Of a DNA stretch of 64,000 bases, positions 13,843-27,612 are shown piece by piece. The notes under the pieces are model-generated. The model ran no database searches. It saw nothing but the letters and a program-made list of their open reading frames with translations, and was not told the DNA's origin. A program made the position numbers and the translations under genes. Every line of letters begins with the position of its first letter. The first letter of the stretch is position 1. Source of the stretch: Glandiceps talaboti (taxonomy: Eukaryota; Hemichordata; Enteropneusta; Spengelidae); contig NC_135550.1 in the NCBI RefSeq assembly GCF_964340395.1, positions 4,686,601-4,750,600 on the forward strand, in the 5' to 3' direction.

Positions 13843-15709
13843 TATCACACGTTATACATTGAAACTCGACTGATACATCACGGTTTTAAAAATATTTTAC
13901 TTCATGCAGTTCAAATGAGCTTCTAATGAATAATCAAAATGCATTTAGTAGCCAGTAGTGAATGGAAGAACTTTTCACTACATCTTATTCGAACATTTAT
14001 ATGATAATGCACCAGCGATAAACCATACCACTTAAATAGTGTATTGTCTAACTTAAAGTTTGAATGAATTTCATATCAAACTGGTGTGAATGACTCATTA
14101 CACTACACTATTTGATTTTCCACTAAAAATATTTCGTTGGTTGGCTGAGATTGACCGATCGCCCTGAGCACTGTAGCCACACTGAGTCTGAGATATAGAA
14201 TCAACGCTACACTGGTTTACTAAATGGGTTTATTTCATATCGCTTGAATTAAACGTGTGGCGGGGGAGGGTGCGTCTGCCTCACATAACAGGGCTCGGCG
14301 TCTTTGTTTTTTGGGGAATACAGAAAGTGGGAAGTCCCTAGAATTTTGGATGTAGTCAAAATTAAGGCGGATGTCACAATAATAACTAAAACATCCAAAT
14401 TTGGTATTGTTTAACAGTGGTACAGGTGATTGTGACATCAACGTTAATTGTTGATCACATTCACGATTAACAGTTCCTGGTTATGGAGGGATTATTCTCT
14501 GTTCTGAAGATCTCATCTTTAAAACATTTCATTTGTTTCTATATTTACCCATGAGAAAAAATATATCTGGTTAAACGACTACAGCTTAGCCATGTCTGCC
14601 AGTTCCGAAATACCACCGCGTATTGTTAGTATGAATTGTATGTATGATGAGGACCCACTTACTTTCCCTCAACACCAAAACATTAAATAGCAACATCAGA
14701 TAATCTGTGAGCTCAGTAATAGTTCTGAAACCTTTATGAGATGATACCTCCGATATATGATGCAGTTAATATTCACTGAGTGAGATGTACGGTTCCAAGT
14801 TGTTATTGGAATATTTATTATCGATAAAAGGAGGTATACACCTATAGGTCTGAAATATCTAGACCATTCTATACCATGAGATTGTGCATGTAACCATCAA
14901 TTTAAGGTTGTATGACTCTTATAAGTGTATGCGATGGAACCAACTAGTATATTCTGTTATTTTGTATGACGGACAGACAATGTTTACCTAGCAGAACCTG
15001 TACAGTGTTTGTTGTTATCGTTATTTGCTACAGTTGCTATGTAACAATCGTAGGCTAGGGAATTCCCCGACCAAACTCAGAAGTACCTTTGACCTAATTT
15101 GATGAATTATAATGCATAGGATGAGCCTCGAAATGATATTCTCTTCGCTATTAAGTAAGTATGTGTATTTTGCATACCGCGTTGTTCGTTTGTTTGTTTG
15201 TTTTGCTTATTTGTTTGTTTATCTGTTTGTTTTACAAAATCTATTTTTCGCGGAGTAATACAGGAACGTTTAAAATAATAACTGCGGGTTTAAACTTTGT
15301 CTTCCATGCCAATTTCCTGTTGTAATCTACCGTAAAATGACCCTTTTAGGTTTTCGATGATAAATGTTGCGGGCGGAATGTGAAAAATCGGGACTCTCCT
15401 TATTCCAACTTTAAAAGAACATGATAAATACAGATTTTATCAAATCCTTTTTTTACATTTTCTTCGAGCTTTCTGTAATTTCTACCACTGCAAGACTTCT
15501 ATCGACAAGTTTCCCTGTTTTATTTTATTTTCCTGTTGAATGGGTACGTGCACCTTATGACTTTTTCGATTTTTTACCGAACTTACTTTTTTGTTTATAG
15601 TTTATGGTCACTTTTTATTACTTTTATTTCGTATTCTATGACGTGGCTATGAGCTCTTTTGTTGATATATAGTGTCATTCAAATGTTTATTATTACATTA
15701 TATTGCATT

Positions 15710-15870
15710 ACATTACACTACATTACATTGAACTGTACTGTACTGTACTGTACTGTACTGTACTGTTACATTAGTTATTATATCATATTATCATGCTATA
15801 TCACATTATCATGTCACGCCATACCACATCTAGTCACCACACGTCTCGTCACGTCACGTCACGTCATGTC
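15710..15870. repeat. (ATTAC)n, (CTGTA)n and (CACGT)n short arrays
   Basis: Three neighbouring pentanucleotide-type runs: attac-like near 15,715, pure CTGTA at about 15,733-15,767, and cacgt near 15,845-15,868. The ATTAC type recurs upstream of the second Toll gene at 43,770. Confidence 0.8.
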
Positions 15871-16014
15871 ACGTCATATCATCGTTATTTCAAATATACT
15901 AGAAATACATACTAATTGATTGAGCCATAGACTAATAAGGTTTGATTATAAACTACGTCCTCAATAAAATGAAATAGGAAATTACATATTACCAGTCATA
16001 TATCTGTTGACTAG

Positions 16015-16350
16015 AGCCAATACACACATACACAAAACAATATATCTAGAGCCAATACACACATATACCAAAACAATATATCCAGAGCCAATACACACAT
16101 ATACCAAAACAATATATCCAGAGCCAATACACACATATGCCAAAACAATATATCCAGAGCCAATACACACATATACCAAAACAATATATGTAGAACCAAT
16201 ACACACATACTAAAACAATGCATGTATCTAGAGCCAATACAGACATATACTAAAACAATATATCTAGAGCCAATTCAATACACACATATACCAAAACATT
16301 GTAGCTAGAGCCAATACACACATCCACACACTAAAAGCAATGCATGTATC
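16015..16350. repeat. 36-bp minisatellite, about 9 copies
   Basis: The unit contains gagccaatacacacatatac followed by caaaacaatatatcca, with period 36 (for example 16,085 to 16,121). The right-hand copies are degenerate and vary in length. Because 36 is divisible by three, the array is open in several frames, which explains the repeat open frames there. Confidence 0.9.
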
Positions 16351-16977
16351 TGGAGCCAATAAACGCTATATTTTAATATGTATAACCTAGTAAAATACAT
16401 GTATCTCATTCACATCACATTCACATACCTCTACCTCCCTACCAGTATATGCTACTCATAGCTACATGTTTGCTAAAGGTGTCAAACCATACGTGCTATT
16501 GCCACAAACTTGTCATCATCATCAAATATATTCACTCGGGTTCTACAGGGAAAGTTTTCGTAGATTTATGTGTTTGTATGAGTAGTCCGGAGTTATATTT
16601 AGTCCTCGATCGAATTTTTTGGTTTCTAAGTGCGATGATGCCTTGAGAACTTTTATATCACCAAACACGTGCAGTGTAATGCATATGGCAATACGTGTAC
16701 AACATATTAACATAAGTCATACTACGTTATTACATTGCTATTAAGTTATTACAAGGAAATAGCCGTCAATATTATTTAGAAAGAGTCTTCGTATTATTCG
16801 TTTTATAATCATTGTCTTAATTCATGATACAAAGTTCTAACACCAGGCGGCGCTTTCAAGTTAACATTAAAAAAATAAAACTACACACAGTAAAGGTTAT
16901 GCGATTTTGTGATTGGACCGTATAATACACTTGTATCTACATCCACCCTGTAATACCTATTCAAATGGTCCGTATCG

Positions 16978-17568
<591 letters not shown>

Positions 17569-17586
17569 TTTTTATATATTTACATT

Positions 17587-19232
17587 TTTTTCCTTTCAAA
17601 TGATCACGTTCTTTATGTTGGAATGTATCGAAACTCAGTGGTGTTTACGTAACGATACATGCCATTTCCGTCAGTGGAACAAGACATTATTATCACCAAA
17701 CTCTATTTAGTGTTAACGTCTAACATTTAACGTTAATGTTTAACAAATGGTGGGTGAGAAGAAATTTGAAAATAGAACGCCCCATTACGTTTATACTACA
17801 CTAAAGAAATGTTATGTATGAGGGCGCTATTTAGGAGATACATTGGCTAGTGCAAAGCAAAACAAATCAGACAAACATTCCCAACCAAACAAGTAATAAG
17901 TCTGCTATAAAGCAAACAGATAAATAAACATATAGTATATATATATTTGATAAAGCAGAACATTTTATTTCCTCTGAAATAACAGTGGAAATACCTTTTA
18001 ATAAGTCCATTTATTTGTTTAGGTTGGTTGAAGTTAATTAAATAAGGTAACTTTTGCAGTTTATGAAACAAAATTGAGTTTACTACAGCAATCCTTTTCC
18101 GCACCATTGTCGTTTAAAACATCTGGTTAACAATACTTTCGGACGATTACATATGTCACTGACAGAATATATAGAGTTTTAAAAGTACTTCAATACGATG
18201 TGACGAGTCGAGACGTCAAAATCCTGCTAGAACTGAGGTGATGTCTTGATTTTATATTAGTTTTATAAATCCTGCTAGAACTGAGGTGATGTCTTGATTT
18301 TATATTAGTTTTATAAATCCTGCTAGAACTGAGGTGATGTCTTGATTTTATATTTTAGTTTTATACTGGGAAAGAAATATACATACAATTGAACATTGTT
18401 GCAAAGTAGGTCACCAAATGTTACACAAATCTTGAAAACGTTTATGTAAATACTGAGTATACAAATATTGATCACAATAAAAGTTCAAATAAAAAATCAA
18501 TATGTAAAAATAATGATAACTGTGTCATTGATTATTGAAAATTACAAACTTTACAAATTCTGATAAAAAGTTATACAATCTATGAACATTTTGCTGTCAT
18601 AATACATTCTTGTATATTAGTTGAAAATACTGTTTGGCGTAAATGAACGTTAACTGTCAATGTTTTATTCTGAACTTGTACATAGTAATGTAAAAAATAT
18701 ACCAATTTAGATATTATATGATGAGTTGAAAGGTCAAATAATCACGGATGAAGAGACCACAAGATAGCCTACTCAAAACCAAACATTTCAACGCTACGGA
18801 GAAGTGGTGTCATATATTTAATATCTTGAAAGAGAGCCTTCTTCTAATAATCTATTTTGATTAATACATAAATTACGCATGATGTAGCCCTTCAAAAGTT
18901 TCACTACAAGATTTCGAATCATATAATTTGAAGAAACCGGTCTCCATTCATTTGATAACTCTCGAATCATGATAGAACTTGAAAGGGTCATCTTTGTTTG
19001 CGCTCCACAAATAGATGTCGCTTACATTCAATGCATAACTCATGGTGTATGTATGCTATAGCAATGTAGAGCGCCCGCCCATAAGGTTTAATTTTTCATG
19101 CCATGTTTTATCATTCTGAGACGAAACTATCACACTGTTATTTTATGGATATATAGATGGCACATTATGTTGTATGATGGATTTCATTTTAAACTATCTA
19201 CATGATTTGCATTTATAATTCCTTGCAATTAA
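17587..19232. other. 3' flank of Toll gene, copy 1
   Basis: Conserved with 38,319-39,857 but without an open frame, so it is the 3'UTR and downstream DNA of the minus-strand Toll gene. It includes a 48-bp unit (cctgctagaactgaggtgat, then gtcttgattttatattag) present three times in tandem at about 18,221-18,365. The paralogous position (about 38,972-39,020) has a single copy. Confidence 0.75.
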
Positions 19233-22200
19233 TCAATCATTATTAACTTCCAGGACAAGTTCTTCCCTGTCATCTCCATCTCCACGGTTAAACCTAACAT
19301 TAAATCTTAGTCCCACACTCTGCCTATATCTTCTCAACGTTTGCAAAATCATTCGAAATGGCCACATAAGAAAAGCCCGTGCGTGGTGATGATTACCACC
19401 GCCATCTCTATCGATATTGTCAGCATTGTGATTATCTTCCTGTGGTAATTCTTCTTCGCGGCCTTCATTCACAACTCGAATCAAGACATCGTCATGATTT
19501 CTATTTCCTTGTACCTCTATTCCACCTTCCTGTATAATTTCATGATTCACCCCCCTCCTTCTTCGCTCCTTTCCTCCTACGTGTTTATCCAAAGGGGCTT
19601 TTGGCATGGAGTAGAATAATTTTTGCCAAAATAAACGGTCCCATCGCCGCAGATACGTCATTGATTCCATATAAGCTTTCAGTGGTTTGGTTAAATCAGC
19701 TTTTGGAATATCCTCCATCATTACTACAACGACTCGGCAGTTTTTGTCTTCAAGCATTGTGGTATGTGCCCAGTCGAGTTCTTGCTTACACCACACACTT
19801 CTAAGAAAATGTCGAGAAACAATGACCACAATTCGTCTCGAAGACTTGATAAAGTGGAGTATTTGAGAATTAATTCTCAATCCTCCCTTGAAGTCACGTT
19901 CATGATACTTAACATTGTATGGTGGGTTGTGTTCTTCAAGCTTTTCGACTATTTTGTCGACGGCTTCTCCATCTTGACTACTGTAGCAGACGAAAACGTC
20001 GTACAATTTGCCTTCGTTTCCACCTTCATCACTAGCAAATGGTCTCCAACCTGTACGTGTGTAAATGAGAACACGCATAGTTGCCCATTTATAGACGGCA
20101 AGAATGCCAACAGCTGCAAAAACAACCACTGTGATTAGAACACCTATGATAACTTGAACGTAGACAGGGATATCAGAAACAAGAACATCCCTGAAATTTG
20201 TTTGAGATGCTGACAAGTTTGGACACAGAAAGTCTTGCTCCTGTAGAACTAGCAGCTCCCATACAATGGAATCGTTCCCAACACAGGATATGTTGCTAGC
20301 ATCTGAATATAGGTCGCCAGTCGTCTGTATCCAATCTTGTAGATATGAAATTCCACAATCGCATATGAAGGGGTTTCCTCTCGCCGAGAAGTTCAACAAC
20401 ATTGGCATAGCGTCAAAGAGATGAAGTGGGATTGTAGTCAGTGCATTATTATGTAATTGGAGTGTGTTTAACTTGACTACATCGGAAAAGGCGCCAGATT
20501 CAATATTGGTAATATCATTATTGTCCAGGAATAGTTTCTGCAGTTCGGGAACATACTGCAACGTCCCTCGTGAAACCGACTCCAAATTATTATGGCTAAT
20601 ACCAAGAATCTTCAGTCCGATTAATCCAACAAGAGAACAATTGCTCAGATAGCTGATTTTATTATCATCTAAGTATATCTCTTGTAGAAACTTAGCACCT
20701 TGAAACCAATGACATGGAATTGATGTAATGTTGTTGTTTTCCAAATGCAAGACTTGGGTTCCATTGAACAGGGTTGAGGGAAGCTCTGACAATCCCTGGC
20801 CTTTGCAATCTATTTTGAAATCACGTCCGTTATTGCAACGTACAAAACACTGACAATGGCTAGGGCATGCTGGATCTTGTATTTCATCCCAAAATTCATC
20901 TGTGGATAACTGTAGTATCGGGCGTCCAGCAACAAAGCTGGGTGAATAGCATGGCAGCAATTCGTCATTTAAAACATGAATTGAATCCTGGGTATCTTTC
21001 AATGCTTGCATTCCATACTTAAGCTGTATGCCACAACAGCCACATTCAAACGTGTTATTGTCCAAGTTTATCCTTACTGGCATACCGTGACGCCCATAGT
21101 CATCATAAGGGTGTTTGATTGCGTAAGCAAAATCCTTATCAATTAACCACTGGGGGAAACTAAAACATTTTAATCTATTGGACTTCAGATCAAGTACTTG
21201 TAAGTTTCGTAAACCACTGAAAGCCAGAACTGAGATTTTCTCTATAACATTTCCACTAAGATCTAATTCACGCAGAGATTCCAATTGTGAGAAGGTTTCT
21301 CCAGTGAGTTGCACGATACTGTTTAGTGCCATGTTTACATACTGTAAATTGTTACTCTCGTCAAACATATATGACCCAAGTGATTCAATCCGATTTTCAG
21401 CTAGGTTGACCCTGACAAGAGACACTTTATACGACAGAAAGCGTCTTGGTAGAGTTCTGATCATGTTAAATGAAAGATCTACATCTTCAAGACTGTTAAG
21501 ACCTTCCAAATGTGGGATAATATCGAGTTTATTATGTGAGAGGTAAAGGTGTTTTAGAGTGGTTAAGTTTTGTAGGAGATGTTCTGGCACGGAATCACAA
21601 CCATGTAAGGCGTTCTCCATATGCAGAGTTTCTAGGGAATCGAGACCATAGAGTGAGTCAAAGGCTATTTCTTCTATTGGTCCAAAAGAAGTTGATAAAT
21701 CTAGTTCCCTCAGGGATATCAAACCACTGAAAACTTTCGAACCTAGCACCTGTAAATGATTCAGTGAAATGTCTAGTATTTCTAAAGACTTGAGTTCAGC
21801 GAAAGTACCATCTTCTATATTGGGGAACATATTCTGTAGTAGCTTAAGAGATTTCAACTTATTAACCGGCCTCAACAAGTCGCTTGGAAGATGCTGCAAG
21901 AGGTTAGCGCTTAGATCCAATACTTCCAATTTGTCATATCCATAGAGTGCATCGGTAGGTAGATAAAATGGAAGGTATCTAACAATACCAGATATATCAA
22001 GGCTCTTGAGTTGATGTTTTATCGCTTCCAAACACTCTGGAATGTGTCCAATAGGGTTTGTCCCGATTGCAAGTTCCTCCAGAGCAACGAGTGGTACGAA
22101 TGCATTTGGGTGAATAGTAATGGTGTTTGAAAAGAGAATTGTTTCATTCGATGTCATTGGAACATTGCCTTTCAAGCGCAGGGTTTTTAACTGTTCAAGT

Positions 22201-23018
22201 CCTTCAAATGCGTGTTCTGAAACATTTTTTATGAGGTTCAAACTCAAGTCTAACTGTGTTACATTAGGAAAAGCTCGAAATGCGAAATTTGGAACTTCTG
22301 TGATAAGATTTTCCCTGAGAGAGATATTCATGAGTTGTGGTTGCTTTACAGTTACGTCTGCATATAAGACAGGTTGAGGAATTCTCTTTAGTTTTGTACC
22401 AATCAGTGTCAGTGATTTCAGTGCTGGTGTCAAATGAAATGCATTCTTAGGCATGTTGTCGACGGTTCCATATGCCAGAGAAAGACTTTCTAATTTCGGA
22501 ACATGCTGTAGAAAATCAAATGAATCATTGGTGTGTGTGTCACAAAGCAATAACTCAACTCTCTGTGTTTCAGATGTTCCTAGATCTTGTAGTAACGATA
22601 TAAGATGTTCACTTTCGGCCAGTTTTCGTGCAATTTCCAAAGGGTCATTATCTTTTTCAGTGAAAAGATATTGAAGTGCAACTACAGCCTCCAAGCCAAA
22701 TGAAAAATCAAAACCACATATAAATGTTAACACTAAGGCATCTGGGATATGATCAGGAGCTTCTCCAGTAACCGAACACATAATATACAAAAATATATCT
22801 GTTTTTTTATTAGCAGTGGAATCATATATGCCGTCTGAAAGTTCACTCAAATGTATGACGTCACCACACTCACATTGGCGGGGGCAGTCATCTCTAGACG
22901 ATTCTAGAACATTGTCAGCAAACATTCCATGACCTATAGAACACATTAGTATTAAACATAATACCATTCTTTTACATCCTAGCTGCCAACTTCTCTCCAT
23001 ATTTATCCCCATCGCCAT
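19233..23018 (-). CDS. Toll-like receptor (multiple-cysteine-cluster type), copy 1
   Basis: Intronless 1,261-aa type I membrane receptor. A signal peptide covers about residues 1-34. An N-terminal cysteine cluster (C45, C49, C51) follows, then a long leucine-rich repeat block (about 150-650), an LRRCT (FECGCC at 657), an internal LRRNT (CPSHCQC from 718), about five more LRRs and a second LRRCT (NPFICDC from 882). The transmembrane helix is at about 952-977. The TIR domain is at about 1004-1140: box 1 YDVFVCYSS at 1006, box 2 HERDFKGG at 1039 and FW at 1130-1131. Box 2 has the G-G form of protostome-type Toll rather than the P-G of vertebrate TLRs. A tail of about 120 residues follows the TIR, acidic then basic. 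The family senses ligands through the LRR ectodomain and recruits TIR adaptors such as MyD88; this receptor's ligand is unknown. A downstream methionine at residue 7 is an alternative start. Confidence 0.97.
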   Translation of the reverse strand: MAMGINMERSWQLGCKRMVLCLILMCSIGHGMFADNVLESSRDDCPRQCECGDVIHLSELSDGIYDSTANKKTDIFLYIMCSVTGEAPDHIPDALVLTFICGFDFSFGLEAVVALQYLFTEKDNDPLEIARKLAESEHLISLLQDLGTSETQRVELLLCDTHTNDSFDFLQHVPKLESLSLAYGTVDNMPKNAFHLTPALKSLTLIGTKLKRIPQPVLYADVTVKQPQLMNISLRENLITEVPNFAFRAFPNVTQLDLSLNLIKNVSEHAFEGLEQLKTLRLKGNVPMTSNETILFSNTITIHPNAFVPLVALEELAIGTNPIGHIPECLEAIKHQLKSLDISGIVRYLPFYLPTDALYGYDKLEVLDLSANLLQHLPSDLLRPVNKLKSLKLLQNMFPNIEDGTFAELKSLEILDISLNHLQVLGSKVFSGLISLRELDLSTSFGPIEEIAFDSLYGLDSLETLHMENALHGCDSVPEHLLQNLTTLKHLYLSHNKLDIIPHLEGLNSLEDVDLSFNMIRTLPRRFLSYKVSLVRVNLAENRIESLGSYMFDESNNLQYVNMALNSIVQLTGETFSQLESLRELDLSGNVIEKISVLAFSGLRNLQVLDLKSNRLKCFSFPQWLIDKDFAYAIKHPYDDYGRHGMPVRINLDNNTFECGCCGIQLKYGMQALKDTQDSIHVLNDELLPCYSPSFVAGRPILQLSTDEFWDEIQDPACPSHCQCFVRCNNGRDFKIDCKGQGLSELPSTLFNGTQVLHLENNNITSIPCHWFQGAKFLQEIYLDDNKISYLSNCSLVGLIGLKILGISHNNLESVSRGTLQYVPELQKLFLDNNDITNIESGAFSDVVKLNTLQLHNNALTTIPLHLFDAMPMLLNFSARGNPFICDCGISYLQDWIQTTGDLYSDASNISCVGNDSIVWELLVLQEQDFLCPNLSASQTNFRDVLVSDIPVYVQVIIGVLITVVVFAAVGILAVYKWATMRVLIYTRTGWRPFASDEGGNEGKLYDVFVCYSSQDGEAVDKIVEKLEEHNPPYNVKYHERDFKGGLRINSQILHFIKSSRRIVVIVSRHFLRSVWCKQELDWAHTTMLEDKNCRVVVVMMEDIPKADLTKPLKAYMESMTYLRRWDRLFWQKLFYSMPKAPLDKHVGGKERRRRGVNHEIIQEGGIEVQGNRNHDDVLIRVVNEGREEELPQEDNHNADNIDRDGGGNHHHARAFLMWPFRMILQTLRRYRQSVGLRFNVRFNRGDGDDREELVLEVNND

Positions 23019-23090
23019 ATTTAAAAGTTCATGTAGTATTTGTACTGGTAATTTTTAATAATTGGAACCTGGACGAAAGAAATAAAAAAA
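23019..23090 (-). promoter_or_regulatory. 5'UTR with conserved 3' splice site of Toll copy 1
   Basis: Read on the minus strand, a pyrimidine-rich atttctttcgtccag ends at 23,069 and is followed by the leader and ATG. The paralogue has ttctttcatctag at the same place (43,690) despite nearby substitutions. Retention of the AG suggests a 5'UTR intron in both genes. Confidence 0.45.
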
Positions 23091-23103
23091 ACCTCTTAAT
23101 TTC

Positions 23104-23259
23104 CAATTGCAGCAATAAAAGGTTCACTATATATATATAAACTCGGTGAGTATCAATCTGCTAAGACAGTGCTCTATACCGCAGTGGCAGAGTTGTCTGA
23201 TGATCGCACAATGCGTGAAACTCCGAGTTACAACCAAGAAAGAGTTCCAGTACTACCAA

Positions 23260-23334
<75 letters not shown>

Positions 23335-23339
23335 AAATG

Positions 23340-23371
<32 letters not shown>

Positions 23372-23386
23372 CAAAATGTATGTATA

Positions 23387-23437
<51 letters not shown>
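23104..23437. repeat. third (AT)n-associated element copy and long (AT)n tract
   Basis: 23,139-23,262 matches the element at 17,030-17,200 but lacks most of the left arm: ...gcagtggcagag joins directly to tgtctgatgatcgcac. It is followed by (AT)n to 23,437 with two tacaaaatgta interruptions. Confidence 0.85.
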
Positions 23438-23442
<5 letters not shown>

Positions 23443-23471
23443 TAAACACTGTAACGGCTCTTGATACTTTG

Positions 23472-25290
<1,819 letters not shown>

Positions 25291-25988
25291 ACCTTTCACA
25301 CAATAGACTCAATCACTGATACTGCACGGAAACATGTAGGTTGAGTTCTTCAATTCGCTAATCCGTATTTTGTATCTGATACTTTCTTTTATACCATTTA
25401 CCAAGTGGGGCCCCAGTGTGTGAACTTAAGGGAAAATGACTACTGGTCATAAGGACCGACATGTAGCAAATACTGCTGGTCCTTCAGGAAAACTGCTGGT
25501 CCATATTCAATGCAGTTCACATTCACGACCTGTATCTACACCCCCCCAATTACAGATTAAATGATTTTGAACTTTAATATGATACAACATATCTTTAGAT
25601 ATACTAAAGTAAAAGAGAGTACAACGAATTGTTTACTATCCACTATTATTTCATCAACCTGTTCTTACAATTGAAAATTTCCACTCACAGAGTCAAAAAA
25701 TACAACTTGGAAGTAAACTTGGCAGTAAATTTTGGATTCGCAACCAAGTAATTTTTGATTCTGTGAGGAGAGATTTTCATTTGTAACTATGAACCCAGAG
25801 ACTATGAATATTCATTCTCGATTAATCTGTTCCTATAGACTATAGTGGCCTGAGACTGAATGTATTCATTCCATCATAGAAATACAGATCCATAGATTGT
25901 AGATAATATGGGTGAATGAATGAATCAATAAATCTACATTATCTGCAATCTCTAAGAGCTCACAGTCCTCTCCTTACTCTCTGTACGA

Positions 25989-26126
25989 TTAACTAAATTC
26001 TGAATCACATAATCCAAAGTCAGATTCATCGTCTGTGTCAACAGCTGATGTAGCTTTCCCACACTTAGCAAACTTAGACCACAAATTCATCACAAATTCA
26101 TCATAGCAGAAAGTTTTGTCGCATAC
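25989..26126 (-). pseudogene. exon-like C-terminal segment inside the 4.2-kb insertion
   Basis: On the minus strand an AG acceptor (26,127-26,128, preceded by an in-frame TAG) opens 45 codons ending in TAA. It contains KTFCYDEFVMNLWSKFAKCG and an acidic DTDDESDFG stretch. A second exon-like frame at about 27,910-28,070 (- strand) contains KLCKSSLTADDCESTKFCLL and ends at a GTAAAA donor. Together they suggest a decayed multi-exon transposase carried by the element. I do not recognise the family. Confidence 0.3.
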
Positions 26127-27070
26127 CTAATCCCTCTTGAAAACTGTGTATTCGCTTTACTTCAATTTCCATCCACACAGCGACACGGAGCGGTTTCGTC
26201 TTCCTTCACTCTTTACAAATATGTACTGAAGCCCTACCCGTGTACCCTACCGTGGTGTATTGAGTCTCTGACTGTTTGTGTAAGAAATCTGACCATGATG
26301 AAGAGAACTATGGCTAATCATGTCTTACAGTGCGAGTTTTTTACGTGGGAGCGTGATGTGTTGACTGTACTGTCCTGTGTCATCCACTATGTACCCGTGT
26401 TTGGCATGATGCAGTATTTTTCCAGATACAACAATGGCAACAAAAATGCAACATTTCTAAGTGTATACGTTGATTACAACATAACAGGACATACATTATC
26501 ATATGCATCAAATTGAAAGCAATCAGACTACGCATTTCTTTTACTGTTTTTACAAAAAAACAAGCGACCTATCGGTCAGAATAGCTCCGCTGTTTGTTTT
26601 TTTTATTTTATTTTTTATTTTGGTGACACGTAGAAGTGGTTCAGTTCTTCAGCTCTTCACTATGCAGTTTTGTTTTAGCGATGCAATAAAGTGGTTAGTG
26701 GTTCATATAATGTCTCACTGTAAAACACATTTTACACAGAAGTTGGTAATGTATTGTACTTTTATACCATAGTCACCATTTTATAACAAAAATCTACTGT
26801 TATGAAAAATTGCACAAAATATCAGAAAAAAAATTACTGGGAAATGCACACAAGAAAAAGAAAAAAAAGAGGATTTTAAGGTTGGCTATAAATAATTCCA
26901 TTGTCTTACAGCTTTAACCCTGGGAAATTTTAATGATGAATGAAATAAACTGGGGATCTAAAATAATTTTGAGGCAATTTGAATTTCAATTTTCTAACAA
27001 ATTTACCAAGTCAACAACATTCAACTTGTACAAGTTGTAGTAGATATATATAGGGAAGAAATGTATTAAT

Positions 27071-27612
27071 CGCCATCTTAGTTTTCGGACGGCGACAATC
27101 CCCGCCAAGTACCCGAAAGGGAGTCATTCTGGCAGCCATACGTTACAGTGGTAACACTCGTTCATGTTCTATTACCTTTCATAAAGAAAACACAACGAAA
27201 TGGTTGAAGTGATCTTTTTTTTAAATTTCTTTTCATCACAACAACAAAATCTGCGTGATCAAAAGTGTTGTAAACTCAACCAGAAAGAATTATCGGACTG
27301 GCTAAACTTCCCGATGAACTGGAGTAAGGTCCAAGTCCAAGTAAGCCTCGATAGTACGTGAGAAAATCGTCTCAAACTAGCGATACAACTTTCAAAATAT
27401 AACTTGACATGTCTTCATTTGTTAGATTTATTCAATTCAAGACGCGTTTTCACTCGAAAACAACAATTCTGTGAATAATGACACTCTGAACGCAGCGATT
27501 TCTCGGACGATGTTACCACTGTAACGTATGGCTGACAACGACTTGCTTCCGGGTTAGTCCCTCGAGCATCCGGGTACCTGGGGTTGTCGCCGTACGGAAA
27601 CTAAGAAAGATG
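27071..27612. mobile_element. foldback / MITE with about 95-bp inverted arms
   Basis: The left arm 27,071-27,165 (gccatcttagttttcggacg, then cggcgacaat, and cagccatacgttacagtggt) is repeated inverted at 27,515-27,612. The match is strongest at the inner cagccatacgttacagtggt block. It is nested inside the 4.2-kb insertion, and no transposase is present. Confidence 0.65.
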
